Of a stretch of 64,000 nucleotides of DNA, positions 61,868-64,000 are shown piece by piece. This DNA comes from Alkalibacter mobilis (GTDB lineage Bacteria > Bacillota > Clostridia > Eubacteriales > Alkalibacteraceae). The translations under genes were made by a program, and so were the position numbers. The DNA lies in NCBI RefSeq assembly GCF_015594845.1, contig NZ_JADNRK010000004.1:62001-126000 (forward strand), in the 5' to 3' direction. Position 1 is the stretch's first letter, and the number at the start of each line of letters is the position of its first letter. Below the pieces are notes generated by a model, which did not search any database, was not told the DNA's origin, and saw nothing but the letters and a program-made list of their open reading frames with translations.

Positions 61868-62266
61868 TTAATTTTCGTTTTTGATCCGCTTTATCAAATC
61901 TTCCACTTTTTCCTTTATTAAATCTCTGGTTACCCTGTAATCTTCCACCGGCCCGCCCGATGGATCCTCAAGTCCCCAGTCTTCCCTATGCTCACACGGA
62001 AGATAAGGACACTCTACATTGCATCCCATGGTTATGAGATAGTCAACTTCTTTCGGAATTTCATCCATAAGCTTGGGTCGGTGACCGCTCATGTCCACAC
62101 CTGCTTCTTCCATAACCTGTCTTGCTAACGGCTTAACCTCCGGATATTTTTCTGTGCCGGCAGAATAAGCCTCTATCACCTCAGAACCCAAATGCCTGGC
62201 CCAACCTTCTGCCATTTGAGATCTGCAGGAATTATGCACACATACAAAAGCTACTGTTTTTTTCAT
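61868..62266 (-). CDS. arsC: Arsenate reductase (low-molecular-weight phosphatase type)
   Basis: A 132-residue thioredoxin-linked ArsC. The phosphatase-like loop CVHNSCRS (Cys9, Cys14, Arg15) holds the arsenate, and Cys82 with Cys86 in 'MGCNVECPYLPC' are the redox cysteines; Cys91 is extra. 'EDWGLEDPSGG' is the usual family block with the catalytic Asp. It reduces arsenate to arsenite. No arsenite pump or ArsR gene is near. ATG at 62266 follows GTGAGGCGATATAA. Confidence 0.93.
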   Translation of the reverse strand: MKKTVAFVCVHNSCRSQMAEGWARHLGSEVIEAYSAGTEKYPEVKPLARQVMEEAGVDMSGHRPKLMDEIPKEVDYLITMGCNVECPYLPCEHREDWGLEDPSGGPVEDYRVTRDLIKEKVEDLIKRIKNEN

Positions 62267-62492
62267 TTATATCGCCTCACTTAATTTAAAATTCCAGCTG
62301 CAACTGCTCTTGTCTGCATCCTTACGAACCCATGAATTCGTAATTTCGATGACATTCATCCAAAATTTCATAAGATGCAAAAATGCAGGATATGTAAAGG
62401 GGATATTACAGGATGTATCGCTCATTGTCAATAATGCAAACTGATTTTTGAATAGTTTTAACATAATATTAACACACACCTAAACTTTTTAA
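62267..62492 (-). other. Gap upstream of arsC
   Basis: This 226-base stretch holds an open frame (62267-62479, 70 codons, stop directly next to the arsC ATG) with no ribosome site and no recognisable family; it starts from a short hydrophobic Lys-rich segment. A TTGACA (minus strand, near 62433-62428) with a poor -10 could start arsC transcription. No ArsR-type palindrome was seen. I would not call the ORF a gene. Confidence 0.4.
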
Positions 62493-62518
62493 TTAAAAAA
62501 AGAACCCCGACGGGGTTC
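62493..62518 (-). terminator. Terminator after the peptide/nickel ABC operon
   Basis: On the minus strand GAACCCC-GTC-GGGGTTC followed by TTTTTTT, a perfect 7-bp stem. Confidence 0.9.
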
Positions 62519-62530
62519 AGTTATACAAGT

Positions 62531-63313
62531 TCAATATCTGCCTGCAGAAACCAACTTTTGGGTATATTCAAATTTCGGATCATTGATTATTTTCTCCGGA
62601 GTCCCGGTTTCGAGTATCTTTCCTTCATACATCACCGCCATTCGGTGGGCAAAACAATTTACAAGGGGCAAATCGTGGGAGATGAATAGAAATCCAATAT
62701 CCAGATCTTGGCGCAGCCTTTCGAGCAACTCCATGATTTGAGCTTGGACCGATACATCAAGTGCGCTGGTGGCCTCATCGCACACCAATATTTTAGGATT
62801 GGTGGATATGGCTCTTGCTATTGCCGCTCTTTGGCACTGCCCTCCACTAAGCTGTCCGGGGATCCTATTTGCATGCTCCGGAGATAACCCCACCTTGTCC
62901 AATAATTCTATGGTCTTTTCTCTTTTCATTTCTCTGCTCATCTTGTAGTGATTATCCAAAAATTCTCCGATGGAATCACCAATTTTCATTCTGCCGTCAA
63001 ATGATGAATACGCATCCTGAAAAACCATCTGTATGTTCGATAACATCGCCTTGCTTTTCTTATTCTTGATGTCATTGATATTTTTTCCATCCATAATGAT
63101 TTTTCCGGTGTCTGGCTTGATCATGCCTGTGATCAACCTTGCCAAAGTACTCTTTCCTGATCCGCTCTCTCCTACAAGTCCCAGGACTTCACCTGCCGCC
63201 ACGCTTAGATTTACACCATCTACCGCCGGAATCTTTGCGTATTTTTTAGTGAAGGATTTAGAAACGTTCTCTACAGTTAAAATTGGATTTTTCATTTGTT
63301 CATTTGTTGACAT
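62531..63313 (-). CDS. Peptide/nickel ABC transporter ATPase, OppF/DppF type
   Basis: A 260-residue ATPase with Walker A GESGSGKST, 'IQMVFQDAYSSFDGRMKIGDSIGE', signature LSGGQCQR and Walker B 'ILVCDEATSALDVSVQAQI'. It is the second ATPase of an oligopeptide, dipeptide or nickel importer. The ATG at 63313 follows AGAGGAAATAA and overlaps the 3' end of the first ATPase gene by 14 bases. It lacks the C-terminal Cys-cluster of longer OppF proteins. Confidence 0.9.
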   Translation of the reverse strand: MSTNEQMKNPILTVENVSKSFTKKYAKIPAVDGVNLSVAAGEVLGLVGESGSGKSTLARLITGMIKPDTGKIIMDGKNINDIKNKKSKAMLSNIQMVFQDAYSSFDGRMKIGDSIGEFLDNHYKMSREMKREKTIELLDKVGLSPEHANRIPGQLSGGQCQRAAIARAISTNPKILVCDEATSALDVSVQAQIMELLERLRQDLDIGFLFISHDLPLVNCFAHRMAVMYEGKILETGTPEKIINDPKFEYTQKLVSAGRY

Positions 63314-64000
63314 TTATTTCCTCTACTCTCATGCATCTACAATAATGATCCTCCTGATTTTTGCGCAAGATCTGTTTTTCTTTAAAACATCGTTCACTTG
63401 CATAGGTGCACCTTGGAGCAAATCGGCACCCTTCAACCGGTCTTTTCACATCATCGTTTTTTAATGGTATCGATTTGATTTTTTTATTTTTATAAGTAGG
63501 TACTGAATCCATAAGTCCAATTGTATATGGATGAAGGGGATCCTTCAATATTTTGTTCGCATCTCCGATTTCAACTATTTCTCCGTCATAAACGACCCCG
63601 ACTCTGTCTGCCGCTTTGGCAACCACTCCCATATTATGGGTAACTATGACAATGGCTGTCCCCAGTACATCCCTCAATCTTAAAAATTCATCTATAACTT
63701 GATCCTGGATCGTCAGATCCAATGCACTGGTAGGTTCGTCAGCCAGCAATAGATCCGGCTCCAAAACCATGGAAAGTGCAATGGCGACCCTTTGGTTCAT
63801 TCCACCGCTTAGCTCAAAAGGGTAACTGTCCAGAATTCGCTTTCCGTCTTTCAAATCCAGTTTCTCAAATATGCTCAGTGCTCTGCTGCAGGCATCAATT
63901 TTGGATGTTTTTTCGTGGCTTCTTACAGTTTCGATAAAATGTTTTCGGATTTTTCTTGTAGGATTTAAAAATCCTGCAGGATTTTGAAACACCGTGGCAA
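63300..64000 (-). CDS. Peptide/nickel ABC transporter ATPase, OppD/DppD type, 3' part
   Basis: The gene enters from the right edge; the visible 233 codons begin in the Q-loop region 'VFQNPAGFLNPTRKI'. They show signature 'LSGGMNQRVAIALS', Walker B 'LLLADEPTSALDLT' and 'VIVTHNMGVVAKAADR'. The C-terminus has the OppD/DppD Cys motif 'GCRFAPRCTYASERC', a possible [4Fe-4S] or zinc site. The N-terminal Walker A is outside the window. The operon continues beyond the edge with permease and binding-protein genes, presumably. Confidence 0.9.
   Translation of the reverse strand, partial: ATVFQNPAGFLNPTRKIRKHFIETVRSHEKTSKIDACSRALSIFEKLDLKDGKRILDSYPFELSGGMNQRVAIALSMVLEPDLLLADEPTSALDLTIQDQVIDEFLRLRDVLGTAIVIVTHNMGVVAKAADRVGVVYDGEIVEIGDANKILKDPLHPYTIGLMDSVPTYKNKKIKSIPLKNDDVKRPVEGCRFAPRCTYASERCFKEKQILRKNQEDHYCRCMRVEEINVNK

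Noticed and set aside
62267-62479. 70-codon ORF upstream of arsC
   Set aside because: No ribosome site and no recognisable family; its end overlaps the arsC ribosome site. It is not ArsR.
1-64000. tRNA, rRNA, insertion sequence, prophage, toxin-antitoxin or origin
   Set aside because: Reading both strands gave no cloverleaf, rRNA-like, transposase, integrase or DnaA-box cluster that I could support; short tRNA-like elements could be missed without a covariance search.

Overview
The window reads as a chromosomal stretch of a strictly anaerobic, low-G+C Gram-positive bacterium, most likely a Clostridia/Tissierellia-type amino-acid fermenter. Supporting points are purine-rich (AGGAGG-type) ribosome sites with some TTG starts, lipoproteins with short lipoboxes, a CIRCE (HrcA-type) operator, a type III glutamine synthetase, a lysine-2,3-aminomutase operon, a MinD-ferredoxin/NifX cluster typical of anaerobes, and AgcS- and CdaR-type genes. 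The acetyl-beta-lysine pathway and a sodium:alanine symporter suggest a salt-tolerant or marine-influenced habitat. Genus is not decidable from the sequence. No rRNA, tRNA, insertion sequence, prophage or CRISPR array was found.

Layout. 1-1 kb: an FNR-like regulator next to a RIC/ScdA iron-sulfur repair gene (cut by the window edge), with an FNR-type box in a class II promoter position between them. 1-5.3 kb: FUSC-type membrane protein, CvfB, and a three-gene polar amino-acid ABC importer with its own promoter and terminator. 5.3-12 kb: PgsA, a YgiQ radical SAM protein, TruA, and an operon of cysteine desulfurase, TtcA-type tRNA thiolase, thioesterase and VOC protein. 12-19.9 kb: Hsp20 behind CIRCE, a MOSC protein, a small secreted protein, then an ORP-like operon (DUF134 regulator, two NifX-fold proteins, two ferredoxin-MinD ATPases, a metallo-beta-lactamase-fold protein and Mrp) beside a PadR regulator with a two-part permease. 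20-23 kb: ablA-ablB for N-epsilon-acetyl-beta-lysine, behind a long leader ending in a terminator-like hairpin. 23-31 kb: AI-2E-type permease, CdaR regulator, MscS channel, a lone corrinoid protein, agmatine-to-putrescine genes (aguA, aguB), small housekeeping proteins and a glutaredoxin-zinc ribbon fusion. 31-38 kb: a TetR-controlled MacB/FtsX-type ABC operon and glutamine synthetase III with an attenuator-like leader.

38-55 kb is rich in sulfur-handling genes: a TauABC/SsuABC-type importer, a CoA-disulfide reductase-rhodanese fusion, a full-length YeeE transporter, a double-rhodanese lipoprotein, TusA, a LysR regulator and a second YeeE split over two genes. Together they look able to bring in thiosulfate or sulfonates and pass sulfane sulfur between carriers. 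Inside this region lies a six-gene operon joining a sugar aminotransferase, a GT2 glycosyltransferase and an ATP-grasp ligase to a second nitrate/sulfonate-type ABC importer, with a GT39 transferase convergent to it. 55-64 kb: AgcS symporter, a CACHE-GGDEF-EAL protein with a degenerate GGDEF motif, a HerA-like ATPase, thioredoxin-type arsenate reductase, and two ABC ATPases of a peptide/nickel importer, the second cut by the window edge.

A dispersed repeat with the core GATCCTTCGACAAGCTCAGG plus ATGACG sits in four intergenic regions. In three of them it has expanded into tandem arrays with locus-specific periods (47, 38 and about 42 bp).
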